Shown in pieces: positions 1 to 8,917 of a stretch of 64,000 nucleotides of DNA; position 1 is the first letter of the stretch, and the number at the start of each line of letters is the position of its first letter. The DNA lies in the NCBI GenBank assembly GCA_900757595.1, contig CAAEOL010000001.1, positions 1 through 64,000 on the forward strand, written 5' to 3'. Both the position numbers and the translations under genes were made by a program. The DNA comes from an uncultured Collinsella sp. Its GTDB lineage: Bacteria; Actinomycetota; Coriobacteriia; Coriobacteriales; Coriobacteriaceae. The notes under the pieces are model-generated. The model saw only the letters and a program-made list of their open reading frames with translations, made no database searches and had not been told where the DNA came from.

Positions 1-187
1 AAGAAAACGCGGAGCGTTTTTAGCGAGCGGGCGAGCGCGCCGGCAGGCGGGCGAAGCCGGTGCGGATCCGCGCAGCGGATGCGCGGGATCCTATACGCCG
101 CACCAATTGAACTTGAAGCCTCCGGCAACGGGGCTTTTCTTTTATGGCGGCATTCCATGGATTCGAATCTCGGTCGAGGCGCGAGCG
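1..187 (+). repeat. tRNA-tail structured repeat, copy A (cut by window edge)
   Basis: This stretch repeats, with small changes, the element found after the tRNA-Arg gene further on. It has the AAAACGC/GCGTTTT hairpin (about 4-22), a GC-rich hairpin, a GCGGAT-type hairpin, then 18 bases identical to the 3' end of tRNA-Arg including CCA (88-105), then a terminator-like hairpin and the start of a further unit (GGATTCGAA at about 159). A full tRNA is not present here. Another tRNA-Arg gene probably lies just outside the window, which is an inference. Confidence 0.7.
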
Positions 188-226
188 TCTTAATCATCAC
201 TTCGTAAAATTTTTCCAAATTGTCGC

Positions 227-255
227 TTGACCCATCGAGGGGTCACGTGCATAAT
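227..255 (+). promoter_or_regulatory. Promoter of tRNA-Arg
   Basis: TTGACC (227-232) and CATAAT (250-255) are separated by exactly 17 bp. The -10 hexamer ends 12 bases before the first base of the mature tRNA, as expected for a stable RNA promoter. Confidence 0.75.
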
Positions 256-267
256 AATCCGTGCGTT

Positions 268-344
268 GCGGCGTTACCTCAGCTGGATAGAGGGTCTGAC
301 TACGAATCAGAACGTCATAGGTTCGAATCCTATACGCCGCACCA
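268..344 (+). tRNA. tRNA-Arg (anticodon ACG)
   Basis: A full cloverleaf can be drawn. The acceptor stem is GCGGCGT (268-274) paired with ACGCCGC (334-340), with discriminator A341 and encoded CCA (342-344). The D stem is CCTC/GAGG, the anticodon stem TCTGA/TCAGA with loop CTACGAA (anticodon ACG at 302-304), and the T arm ATAGG-TTCGAAT-CCTAT. Anticodon ACG is expected to be edited to ICG by TadA and to read CGU, CGC and CGA. A rho-independent terminator follows directly. Confidence 0.97.
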
Positions 345-353
345 TTTGAGATT

Positions 354-383
354 AAAGCTCCCGGCGACGGGGGCTTTTCTTTT
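354..383 (+). terminator. Terminator of tRNA-Arg
   Basis: AAAGCTCCCGG / CGGGGGCTTTT hairpin followed by a T-rich run, beginning 9 bases after the CCA end. Confidence 0.85.
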
Positions 384-398
384 ACGTAAACACCGCAT

Positions 399-580
399 GG
401 ATTCGAACCTCGGTCGAGGCGCGGGCGTAAAGAAAACGCGGAGCGTTTTTAGCCCGCGGGCGAGCACGCCGGCAGGCGGGCGAAGCCGGTGCGGATCCGC
501 GCAGCGGATGCGCGGAATCCTATACGCCGCACCATTTGAGATTAAAGCTCCCGGCAACGGGGGCTTTTTCTTTTACGCCA
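399..580 (+). repeat. tRNA-tail structured repeat, copy B
   Basis: The unit starts with an inverted copy of the tRNA T arm (GGATTCGAACC, 399-409). It runs through three hairpins (CGGGC..GCCCG enclosing AAAACGC/GCGTTTT; a CCGGC/GCCGG hairpin; ATCCGC-GCA-GCGGAT). It ends in a 19-base exact copy of the tRNA-Arg 3' end (516-534), followed by a second copy of the terminator (about 544-577). No promoter or other tRNA domain accompanies the copied 3' end. The layout resembles the E. coli tyrT/rtT repeats, which also carry 19 bases of the tRNA 3' end, but no sequence relation is claimed. Confidence 0.8.
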
Positions 581-697
581 GCTTGAGTGCTTTCGTCCAA
601 AGGGACGATTTCCTGTCGACTCGTGTAAGATTCCGAGTAGATGTCGCGACTTATTCGCGACCACTCCTTCTCAAGCGACCGATCAGGGTGATATTTC

Positions 698-3139
698 GTG
701 GCAGAGCGTCCGACATACAAGCTCAGGTTTCTCGATCCCAAGAAGCGCTTTCCGGCGATGTCCGAGCAGCCTGCGGGACGCTCATATGGCGTGGTCTGGA
801 AACTCTTTGGCGAGGATCGGCATGAATCTTGTTATGTCGTCGAATTCGTTGGCAAAAGCCATGTGTCGCTTTTGGGCTACGTAAGCGTTTCGGGTGAGGT
901 GTACAAGGTGGACCGCCCCGTTAGCGAGGCTCCGCTGCCCAACGATCCCGACATGGAACTGGTCCTTGACGAGTCGGACTCCGGTATTGGTGAGATTATG
1001 GTGAGGGGAGCAAACGGCACGATGCGCGCGTGCGCGCGAACCGTCGGCTCTCCCGAAGGCCCCATGCGCGAACAGTCCGATCACGAGACATGGAATTCGA
1101 CCCGCTCCCTTCCTTACGGTGAGTTCATGGCATCGATGTTCCTGCGCTACGTGATATTCGCTGACTCCGAAAATACCATTGCGAGCACGGCGGACGCCGA
1201 CGGACTCGACGAGGGTATGCAAAACGTTGTCGACAAGATCAAGCTCGTAAAGTTGCCCGAGCCGGTCGAGGTGTTTTTGGGCTTTAACACGGCACCGCTC
1301 CCTGACGCTATCGAGACGCTGCTCTACCGCGTTGACCATGCCGAGAATCCGAGCGGTATCGAGCGCTATGCCGCCGCCCTTATGAGTGAAATTGACTTGC
1401 CCCGCTTGCGCACCATCGCCGCTAAGTCCGAGATGAGCCTGGCTCGCATCGATCGCTCAAAGCTTTTCTATCTCAATTTTGATCGCAGCCTGCTGGACCA
1501 GGACGAGATTGACATGCTGCTTGCCATCGAGTGCCGTCTTAACCGTCTCTCCGGCATCCTTGAGCACATCGGGGCCGGATTGGTCCCTGCGGCATCCTCG
1601 CCGAGCCTTGAGGGCTGCGCGCTCTTTGATGCGTGGCATATCGCCAAGACGACCAACGATGTTCCCCGACTGCTCGATACGGCCTCGAGCGATAACCCGT
1701 GGGGCAAACCGGGTACGGTGGCTTGCCAGCCGGGCGGTGAGTGGGATGTGCGTACCCGCTTCGCGCGTATTGTCGAGGCACTTAACGTGGTCACGCGGCT
1801 CGACTATACCTATCGGGCAAACGTTGCCGAGGGGATCATGCTCGTTCGGTTTGGGCAGTCTGTCGTTGATGCCATGCCGCAACGTGAATACGACGCTCAA
1901 GATGACGCCTGGCGCGAGTTGGACGAGGACGCGCGTGCGATCTGGGCCGCGGAGCACGATGCGCGCGTGGCACTCACGCTTGCGGCAGCGTGTTTTGCCG
2001 CGGGCACCTGCATCACGCGCTGCTATGTGCAGATTGCTGCTCCCGACAGTGAGCAGGGCGAGCGCGTTGTTGCAACGTATTTCTTTGGGCGCGCGGCCTA
2101 TCTGGCCGATTGCGTGCCTGTCGCCAAGGATCTTGAGAGTATAGACATGGACGATATGCCGTGCAAGCGTGTGCTTGAGGCATATGAGTCAACCGCTCCG
2201 GAGACGATTGAACCTGCGGAGGTTCATGCTCGTCCGCGTGATGACCATCGCATGCTGCCGCCGGCGCTGCGCGATCTGCTGCTTGCCGATACGGCTGACG
2301 AGCTGGAGGTCATGGAAGAGGACGACGACCCATACGTGGCCCGTGTTGTTGAATTGCGCGAGCAGGCAAAAGTCGACCGTACAGGTGCTTTTGAAGGCTT
2401 TTCCCGTCTTGTTGAGGAGTTGGAGGCTAAGTGCGCCGTCGCCGAGCTTTTGGCGACAGGTCCGGTTCAAACGCAGTTTTGCGATAACCAGCTGGTGCGC
2501 ATGGTGCTACCGGTGTTGGAAGAAGACCGCTCTGTGCGAATCCTTCGTGCGCCCGATGCGCTGTACTTTGCCCAGCACGAGATCTGCAGCTTTTACGCCG
2601 AGCAAGAGGACTTTGAACGAGCACTGCCCGAGGTGCGCCATCTTTACGATCTGGCGCGCTCGTCCATGCAGTCGCACTTTGCGCTCATCAACGTGCTTGC
2701 GCGTCTGGAGCGCTTTGACGAGATTATCGAGGTGGCGCGCCACGGCCTACGTATTGCCAGCGATCGTTCTGCAATCGGCTACCTGTTCTATCGCTTGGCG
2801 TTTGCCTATTGGAATTGCGATCAGCTCGACCTGGCGCTGGCTTGTTACCGTCTGGTGCCGCGCGGCGAGGAGTCGGGCAGCAGCGCGCTGGAAGAAATGC
2901 AGGGCCTTATGAACGAGATGGGCGTCAGCGGGCCTCCGACGTTCGAGGAAGCGGTCGAGACCATCCGCAAGGCTGGACTCGAGCTGCCACCAGTGTCCGC
3001 CGTGACGAATCAGCTGGCAGATGCCGCTGTGCGACTGGTCGATAACGGTTTCTTTTTCCTGGCGCGCGGTTGCATCTTCCAAATGTGGCGCACCATGGGC
3101 AACGACGAGCTCGGCTCCCTCAACCGCTCGCTGGGGTAG
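698..3139 (+). CDS. TPR-containing cytoplasmic protein of unknown function
   Basis: 813 residues, GTG start preceded by AGGGTGAT. There is no signal peptide or membrane segment. The N-terminal 100 residues are beta-rich and open with LRFLDPKKRFPAMSEQ. The middle (about 100-600) shows no motif I recognise. Residues about 625-740 contain helix pairs typical of tetratricopeptide repeats (LYFAQHEICSFYAEQEDFERA, then LINVLARLERFDEIIEVA, then YRLAFAYWNCDQLDLALACY), which suggests a protein-protein interaction surface. It stands alone between two tRNA genes on the same strand, so context gives no hint of partners. The product is real by length and codon use; the function is unknown. Confidence 0.85.
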   Translation: MAERPTYKLRFLDPKKRFPAMSEQPAGRSYGVVWKLFGEDRHESCYVVEFVGKSHVSLLGYVSVSGEVYKVDRPVSEAPLPNDPDMELVLDESDSGIGEIMVRGANGTMRACARTVGSPEGPMREQSDHETWNSTRSLPYGEFMASMFLRYVIFADSENTIASTADADGLDEGMQNVVDKIKLVKLPEPVEVFLGFNTAPLPDAIETLLYRVDHAENPSGIERYAAALMSEIDLPRLRTIAAKSEMSLARIDRSKLFYLNFDRSLLDQDEIDMLLAIECRLNRLSGILEHIGAGLVPAASSPSLEGCALFDAWHIAKTTNDVPRLLDTASSDNPWGKPGTVACQPGGEWDVRTRFARIVEALNVVTRLDYTYRANVAEGIMLVRFGQSVVDAMPQREYDAQDDAWRELDEDARAIWAAEHDARVALTLAAACFAAGTCITRCYVQIAAPDSEQGERVVATYFFGRAAYLADCVPVAKDLESIDMDDMPCKRVLEAYESTAPETIEPAEVHARPRDDHRMLPPALRDLLLADTADELEVMEEDDDPYVARVVELREQAKVDRTGAFEGFSRLVEELEAKCAVAELLATGPVQTQFCDNQLVRMVLPVLEEDRSVRILRAPDALYFAQHEICSFYAEQEDFERALPEVRHLYDLARSSMQSHFALINVLARLERFDEIIEVARHGLRIASDRSAIGYLFYRLAFAYWNCDQLDLALACYRLVPRGEESGSSALEEMQGLMNEMGVSGPPTFEEAVETIRKAGLELPPVSAVTNQLADAAVRLVDNGFFFLARGCIFQMWRTMGNDELGSLNRSLG

Positions 3140-3188
3140 GCGAAGCTCCCAAGGAAGAAAGGCTGCTAGGCAATTAGAAAATTTCCTC

Positions 3189-3217
3189 TTGCTCATCCTT
3201 GGCTGTTTGGTTACTAT
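3189..3217 (+). promoter_or_regulatory. Promoter of tRNA-Ser
   Basis: TTGCTC (3189-3194) and TACTAT (3212-3217), 17-bp spacer. The -10 hexamer ends 14 bases before the tRNA. Confidence 0.65.
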
Positions 3218-3231
3218 AGAACGGCTGTTAC

Positions 3232-3322
3232 GGAGAGCTGACCGAGAGGCCGAAGGTGCTCGCCTGCTAAGCGAGTATGCCCCAAAAGGGCATCTGGGGT
3301 TCGAATCCCCAGCTCTCCGCCA
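3232..3322 (+). tRNA. tRNA-Ser (anticodon GCT)
   Basis: Class II tRNA with a long variable arm. The acceptor is GGAGAGC (3232-3238) with GCTCTCC (3312-3318), discriminator G3319 and encoded CCA (3320-3322). The anticodon stem is CTCGC/GCGAG with loop CTGCTAA (anticodon GCT at 3266-3268). The variable arm contains GCCCC/GGGGC-type pairing (ATGCCCCAAAAGGGCAT). The T arm is TGGGG-TTCGAAT-CCCCA. It reads AGC and AGU. Confidence 0.97.
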
Positions 3323-3336
3323 GTATGACTTGAAAG

Positions 3337-3362
3337 AAGGGTCCCATTTGGGGCCCTTTTTT
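3337..3362 (+). terminator. Terminator of tRNA-Ser
   Basis: AAGGGTCCC-attt-GGGGCCCTTTTTT hairpin with a six-base T tail, 15 bases after the tRNA. Confidence 0.85.
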
Positions 3363-3376
3363 GTGCGGAGAAAGGA

Positions 3377-3512
3377 GGCTGGGGATTCGAACCCGAGAGG
3401 GCACGGGCGTTAAGCAAACGCGAAAGCGTTTGTAGCCCGTGGGCGAAAAGCCGCCAGGCTTTGAAGCCGGAGGGCATGCGCAGCATGCCCGGACATCCCC
3501 AGCTCTCCGCCA
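3377..3512 (+). repeat. tRNA-tail structured repeat, tRNA-Ser version
   Basis: Same architecture as the Arg element but adapted to this tRNA. It opens with an inverted exact copy of the tRNA-Ser T arm (3377-3394). Then come a CGGGC..GCCCG stem enclosing CAAACGC/GCGTTTG, an AAAGCC/GGCTTT hairpin, and GGGCATGC-GCA-GCATGCCC. It ends in a copy of the last 18 bases of tRNA-Ser (3495-3512). Compared with the Arg copy, the stems differ by paired (compensatory) changes while the GCA loop and the TAGCCCG and GAAGCCGG segments are kept. Confidence 0.8.
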
Positions 3513-3529
3513 GTATGAACTTGAAGAAG

Positions 3530-3584
3530 GGTCCCATTTGGGGCCCTTTTTATTATCAAGAATGGCGGCTGGGGATTCGAACCC
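3530..3584 (+). repeat. Duplicated tRNA-Ser terminator and start of a decayed further unit
   Basis: A second AAGGGTCCC/GGGGCCCTTTTT hairpin (3537-3555) follows the copied tRNA-Ser end. After it comes another exact inverted T arm (GGCTGGGGATTCGAACCC, 3567-3584) that is not followed by the hairpin core. Confidence 0.7.
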
Positions 3585-3586
3585 TC

Positions 3587-3620
3587 AAAAAAAGGAGGCA
3601 TCCTTTCGGACGCCTCCTTT
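3587..3620 (-). terminator. Terminator of the carboxypeptidase gene
   Basis: AAAGGAGGC/GCCTCCTTT hairpin with seven consecutive A on the + strand, i.e. a T tail on the minus strand, 25 bases after the stop codon of the minus-strand gene. Confidence 0.8.
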
Positions 3621-3644
3621 CAGTGGACTTATTATTCTTGCGCC

Positions 3645-5021
3645 CTACACCTCGGGCGCCTTGGCGACGGTCTCGCTTTCTGCCGTGAGTGGGCGGTTGT
3701 CGATGCGACGGCCCAAGCGATCGAGCTTCACGAGCAGCCATTCAATGGGATTCGGCCCTGCGCCTTCCTCGTCGGCAACCAGGTCCATGACGGCGATCTT
3801 GGTGCCGTCCTGCTTGAGCGTGACGCTGCCCACCTTGTCGCCCACATGCACCGTGCCCGAAAGATCGTCGTAGCTAACCTTTTCGGTCACCTCGCCGGCA
3901 AGGGAAAACACGGTCGCTTGCGCCGTTGGGTCGGCGAGCGTGGCGTCGATCGTCTTATCCGTCCAGTCGGTTTGACCAATGCGCGCCATAAGCGGGTTGC
4001 CGTTGGCGGTCTTTTCCTGCGTGTTGGCGATTGCGACCGTCACCTTGTGACCGTAGTACCAATTGGCAAGGGTTGCGGTATCGGTAAAGCGCTGGTCGGT
4101 GGTGGTGGAGTTCAAAACGACGGTGTAGATCTCGTCGCCATCGCGGTTGTAGGCACCCGTAAAGCAATAGCCTGCATCGTCGGTAGTGCCGGTCTTGCCA
4201 CCGATGTTGCCATCTTGGCCCAGCAAATAGTTATGCGTGTCCATGGAATGCGAATGGTCGGTGCCGTCGGCGCCCGTGACCTCGATCCAGGAATCCTCGC
4301 TCGCTACGACCTCGCGGATCGTGTCGTTTTTCATGGCCTCCTGCATCATCAGCGCTACGTCGTGTGCGGTTGAGTGCATATCGCCAGCCCACTCATCAAA
4401 GTCCAGACCGTGTGGGTTCTCAAAGACCGTGCCGGTGCAGCCGAGCTTTTTGGCGCGCTCGTTCATGGCCTTCACAAAGGTTGCCTCGGCGTCTTTGGTC
4501 TTGGGGTCGATCTTTTTGCCCACGTACTCGGCAAGCACGATGGCGGCGTCGTTGCCCGAGGGGATCATTAGGCCGCGTAGTGCCTGCTCCACGGTGAGCT
4601 CGTCGCCTTCGAGTAGGCCGGCAGTCGAGTTGCCTACGGTGGCGGCAGCGTTGCTCACCGTGACCTTCTCGTCCATCTTGCAGTTTTCGACGGTCAGGAT
4701 TGCGGTCATGACCTTGGTGATCGAGGCAATCTTGACCTGCTCATCGGCGCCGCGTCCATAGTAGACGGTGCCGTCCTTGCCCATGACGAGGGCATTGGTT
4801 GCCTCGATATCGGGCAGGTTTTCTGTCGTGATGCCGCGGACGTCGGCGGTCTTGCCGCAGACGTCGTCGGTCGTGAGCACTTGGGCACCGGCAACAGCAG
4901 GTACGCCGGCAACAAGGGCGATGGCGCAGGCAAAGCCGGCGGCAAGCTGGGCGGGGCGTTTTGCAAAAGAGGTGAGGGACTTCACAGATTTCGCTTTCGA
5001 CGGGATGGTCTCTTCTGGCAC
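3645..5021 (-). CDS. dacA: D-alanyl-D-alanine carboxypeptidase (peptidase S11)
   Basis: Secreted or membrane-bound penicillin-binding protein that trims the terminal D-Ala from peptidoglycan pentapeptides. All three S11 active-site motifs are present: SITK (catalytic Ser and Lys, about residues 100-103), SGN (in IPSGNDAA) and KTG (in GGKTGTTDD). A signal peptide with the hydrophobic stretch LAAGFACAIALVAGVPAVAG precedes the domain. The start is uncertain. I use GTG at 5021, just after a TATACT -10-like hexamer (5025-5030, minus strand); an ATG at 5096 in the same frame would add 25 unlikely residues. It is divergent from a VanR-like regulator. Confidence 0.9.
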   Translation of the reverse strand: MPEETIPSKAKSVKSLTSFAKRPAQLAAGFACAIALVAGVPAVAGAQVLTTDDVCGKTADVRGITTENLPDIEATNALVMGKDGTVYYGRGADEQVKIASITKVMTAILTVENCKMDEKVTVSNAAATVGNSTAGLLEGDELTVEQALRGLMIPSGNDAAIVLAEYVGKKIDPKTKDAEATFVKAMNERAKKLGCTGTVFENPHGLDFDEWAGDMHSTAHDVALMMQEAMKNDTIREVVASEDSWIEVTGADGTDHSHSMDTHNYLLGQDGNIGGKTGTTDDAGYCFTGAYNRDGDEIYTVVLNSTTTDQRFTDTATLANWYYGHKVTVAIANTQEKTANGNPLMARIGQTDWTDKTIDATLADPTAQATVFSLAGEVTEKVSYDDLSGTVHVGDKVGSVTLKQDGTKIAVMDLVADEEGAGPNPIEWLLVKLDRLGRRIDNRPLTAESETVAKAPEV

Positions 5022-5182
5022 TAGAGTATATCGTTTGCCGGCGACGACGATCGTTGCGTGCGCGCATGGCCCGCATTCGTGCTCGAATGGGCGCAAGGGT
5101 GCTTAAGGTCGACTTAATCGCCCACGCTTGTTGTGTGTGGCGGGCGCCGCCTCGGGCATAATGGAGCGCGAGAGGAGCACGC

Positions 5183-5878
5183 ATGAACGAGCGCATACTG
5201 GTAGTTGATGACGAGAAGGCCATCGCCGACCTGGTTGGTATCTACCTTACAAAGGGGGGCTTTGACGTCCAGATCGCCTACAGCGGGGCCGATGCGGCCA
5301 AGGCAATTCTGGAACAAGAGTTTGACCTGGCACTGCTCGATGTCATGCTGCCCGATATCGATGGCTTTGAGCTGCTGCGTACCATCCGTGCCAGCCATAC
5401 CTATCCCGTAATTATGTTGACGGCACGCGATGCCCAGCAGGATAAGATCGAAGGCCTTTCGCTTGGCGCGGACGATTACGTGGTCAAGCCGTTCCGTCCG
5501 CTTGAGCTCATCGCACGCGTGCACGCTCAGCTTCGTCGCTACACCAGCTACGGTAGCCGCGCGCAGGCGGCCGAGTCGCCGACCATCCAGCTCGACGGCC
5601 TTGAGATCAACCGCGATGCTCGTTCCGTGACAGTGGACGGTTCACCGGTTCGCCTCACGCCCATCGAGTATTCCATCTTGCTGTATCTGGTCGAGCATCG
5701 CGGCAGCGTGGTGGCCGTGGAGGACCTGTTCCGCGCGGTGTGGAACGAGGATTTTATGCCCGGCTCCAACAATACGGTGATGGTGCACATTCGCCACCTG
5801 CGCGAAAAGATCGGCGACGACGCTCAAAAGCCGCGCTTTATCAAAAACGTCTGGGGCGTCGGCTACATAATCGAATAA
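5183..5878 (+). CDS. OmpR-family response regulator, VanR-like
   Basis: 231 residues. The receiver domain (1-115) has acidic pocket D9/D10, phospho-acceptor D53 (LLDVMLPD), T80 and K102 (VVKPF). The C-terminal winged helix (about 135-231) has the usual RLTPIEYSIL and NVWGVGYIIE segments. The start ATG follows GAGAGGAGC. The cognate histidine kinase begins 25 bp after the stop. Divergent placement from a D,D-carboxypeptidase gene and the VanR-like sequence suggest a role in cell-wall stress signalling, which is an inference. No vanHAX genes are present. Confidence 0.9.
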   Translation: MNERILVVDDEKAIADLVGIYLTKGGFDVQIAYSGADAAKAILEQEFDLALLDVMLPDIDGFELLRTIRASHTYPVIMLTARDAQQDKIEGLSLGADDYVVKPFRPLELIARVHAQLRRYTSYGSRAQAAESPTIQLDGLEINRDARSVTVDGSPVRLTPIEYSILLYLVEHRGSVVAVEDLFRAVWNEDFMPGSNNTVMVHIRHLREKIGDDAQKPRFIKNVWGVGYIIE

Positions 5879-5903
5879 CGCCTTTGATGGTGGGGAAGTG
5901 GAT

Positions 5904-7142
5904 ATGACAAAAGACGATAGGCAGGCATTCGAGGTGCCCGATCGACTCTTTGAATACGTGAGGTCGGTCGTCGACAACCGCGCGCTTGCAACGGTGCTGC
6001 TCTTTTTGCTGAGCCTGCTGCTGATTGGCATCGATAACATCGCTGGAATCTTGGCGGTGCTGCTTGTCGGCTTTTTGCTGATCGATCGATTTGAAATCGT
6101 ACGCCGCTGCGTGGTGATTGGCGGTGCCGCGTGGGCCATGACGTTGGCGATTGGCGCCATGGCACTCGGCGGCATCGAAGGGCCGGTGCTGTTCGATGCC
6201 GGCTTTGTATTCAACATGCTTGGCTTTGTGCTGGCGCTTGCCGTGTGCGTGCTGTTCTTTTGCGGCCGCGCCCTGTACTACCAGGGCTATGAGCAGGGCG
6301 AGCAGCATGCCGATTGTGTGCTGGCCGCTCGTATTCAAGATCGCCTGATCGATCACCCCGACACCTGGGACAACATCGACGGCGACTTCCTGGAGGTCGA
6401 GGGCGCACTCAACCGTGTGCGCGATCGCGAGCGCAAGGTGCAACAGGCCTTGCGTGACGAGTCTCATCGCAAGGACGATCTGGTCACGTACTTGGCACAT
6501 GACCTACGCACCCCGCTTGCCAGTGTGGTGGGCTATCTTTCGCTGCTGCAAGAGGCTCCTGAGCTGCCGGTTGAGCAACGTGCGCACTTTACGGGCGTGG
6601 CGCTCGACAAGGCGCACCGGCTCGATGCACTCATCGAAGAGTTCTTCGATATCACGCGCTTTGACTTCCACGATATCGTGCTCACGCGCGGCTATGTTGA
6701 TCTGGGGTTGCTGCTGGCTCAGGTGGCTGACGAGTTCTATCCCATCCTCAACGAGCAACATAAGGAAGCCCAGGTTGATATTCGCGAGGGCCTGACGGTG
6801 CTCGTGGATGGCGATAAGATGGCCCGCGTGTTTAACAACATCATGAAAAACGCCGTCGCCTATAGCTATGAGGGCTCGACTATCACGATTGAGGCCAGGC
6901 GCCAAGACGATGGCGGCGTGCGCGTGCGCTTTATCAATCAGGGCGATCCTATCCCTGCGGCTAAGCTCAAGGTGATCTTTGAGAAGTTCTATCGCCTGGA
7001 TGCGGCGCGTGCGACCAATCGCGGTGGTGCCGGTTTGGGCCTTGCTATTGCCAAGGAGATCATCGCGGCACACGGCGGTACCGTTGCATGTGAATCGACG
7101 CCCGAACACACGATATTCACCATCGAGCTGCCCGCCGCATAG
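5904..7142 (+). CDS. Membrane sensor histidine kinase, VanS-like
   Basis: 412 residues. Hydrophobic segments lie at about 27-60 and 70-125 (four likely membrane helices with almost no extracellular loop). A HAMP-like linker follows, then the dimerisation helix with phospho-acceptor H199 (TYLAHDLRTPLAS). The ATPase domain has an N box (NNIMKNAVAYS), no classical DxG box (NQGDPIP instead) and a G box (GGAGLGLAIAKEI). I place the start at ATG 5904 because GGGGA lies 7 bases upstream; a GTG at 5898 is too close to that site. It forms an operon with the preceding regulator. The short sensor region suggests intramembrane sensing. Confidence 0.88.
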   Translation: MTKDDRQAFEVPDRLFEYVRSVVDNRALATVLLFLLSLLLIGIDNIAGILAVLLVGFLLIDRFEIVRRCVVIGGAAWAMTLAIGAMALGGIEGPVLFDAGFVFNMLGFVLALAVCVLFFCGRALYYQGYEQGEQHADCVLAARIQDRLIDHPDTWDNIDGDFLEVEGALNRVRDRERKVQQALRDESHRKDDLVTYLAHDLRTPLASVVGYLSLLQEAPELPVEQRAHFTGVALDKAHRLDALIEEFFDITRFDFHDIVLTRGYVDLGLLLAQVADEFYPILNEQHKEAQVDIREGLTVLVDGDKMARVFNNIMKNAVAYSYEGSTITIEARRQDDGGVRVRFINQGDPIPAAKLKVIFEKFYRLDAARATNRGGAGLGLAIAKEIIAAHGGTVACESTPEHTIFTIELPAA

Positions 7143-7163
7143 CTAGCGTGCCCTTACAAACAC

Positions 7164-7206
7164 TTGACAATGTGCTCACGTGCGTATGAGCCGCGATTCC
7201 TACTAT
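7164..7206 (+). promoter_or_regulatory. Candidate promoter region of pstB
   Basis: TTGACA (7164-7169) with TATGAG 15 bp downstream (7185-7190), and a second possible -10, TACTAT (7201-7206). No actinobacterial PhoP box was recognisable by eye. Confidence 0.4.
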
Positions 7207-7245
7207 CGATACTGCTGAATTGATATCGATATGGAGGTGTGCGGT

Positions 7246-8121
<876 letters not shown>

Positions 8122-8185
8122 TACCATCTCGTAAAGGTACCTTTAGGGTTAAGATGCGGTCATGCCGGCCGCAAAGGGGTTCAAC

Positions 8186-8914
8186 ATGATCTACTACGTC
8201 GAGGACGATGACAACATCAGGGATTTGACGGTCTATGCGCTGCGCAAGCAGGGAATCGAGGCCGAGGGCTTTTCGTGCGACGGCGAGTTTAAGGCCGCCG
8301 TGGCGCGACGGGTACCCGATGCCGTCCTGCTCGACATCATGCTGCCCGATACCGATGGTTTGGCGATTATGCGTCGCCTGCGCGCCGACCGCCTGACGGC
8401 GACGGTGCCCATCATGATGCTTACTGCCAAGGACACCGAGCTCGACAAGGTGATGGCGCTCGATGGCGGTGCCGACGATTACCTGACTAAGCCGTTTTCG
8501 CTCATGGAGCTTGCGAGCCGTTGCCGCGCACTGCTGCGTCGCGGCGGCATGGTCAAGCAGGCGAGCGATGTGCTCAGTGTGGGCGACATCGTGCTCTCGC
8601 CCAGCCATCGCGAGGTGACCGTTGCCGGCGAGCCGCTTAAGCTCACCCTGCGCGAGTTCGACCTGCTTGAGTATCTCATGCGCAAGCCCGGCGTGGTCTT
8701 TACCCGCGAGTCGTTGCTGCAGAGCGTGTGGGGCTGGGACTTCGACGGCGGTTCGCGCACCGTTGACGTGCACGTGCAGACGCTTCGCCAAAAACTGGGC
8801 GAGCATGCCAGCGCCATCGAGACCGTGCGCGGCGTGGGCTACCGCTTGGCTGAGCCTTCTGCCGGTGATGGTGCCGAAGGTGACGACACCGCGTCCACCG
8901 CATCGGAGGAGTAA
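8186..8914 (+). CDS. OmpR-family response regulator, PhoP/PhoB-like
   Basis: 242 residues from ATG 8186, which follows AAAGGGG; an ATG at 8162 lacks a ribosome site. The receiver has EDDD, phospho-acceptor Asp in LLDIMLPD, MLTAKD and LTKPF. The winged-helix C-terminal half contains LTLREFDLLEYL and TVRGVGYRL. A low-complexity acidic tail (GDGAEGDDTASTASEE) ends the protein. The kinase gene starts 3 bp downstream. Position between pstB and a PhoR-like kinase points to phosphate control, which is an inference. Confidence 0.88.
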   Translation: MIYYVEDDDNIRDLTVYALRKQGIEAEGFSCDGEFKAAVARRVPDAVLLDIMLPDTDGLAIMRRLRADRLTATVPIMMLTAKDTELDKVMALDGGADDYLTKPFSLMELASRCRALLRRGGMVKQASDVLSVGDIVLSPSHREVTVAGEPLKLTLREFDLLEYLMRKPGVVFTRESLLQSVWGWDFDGGSRTVDVHVQTLRQKLGEHASAIETVRGVGYRLAEPSAGDGAEGDDTASTASEE

Positions 8915-8917
8915 CCC

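Noticed and set aside
516..534. Possible second tRNA-Arg
   Set aside because: Only the last 19 bases of the tRNA are present; no D arm, anticodon arm or promoter. The same holds for 88-105 and, for tRNA-Ser, 3495-3512.
1..580. att sites of an integrated element at tRNA-Arg
   Set aside because: The 3'-end duplications are only about 190 bp apart and enclose no integrase or cargo; the repeat explanation fits better.
220..825. Open frame running across tRNA-Arg and the repeat
   Set aside because: It overlaps a certain tRNA, has no ribosome site and reads through hairpins and terminators.
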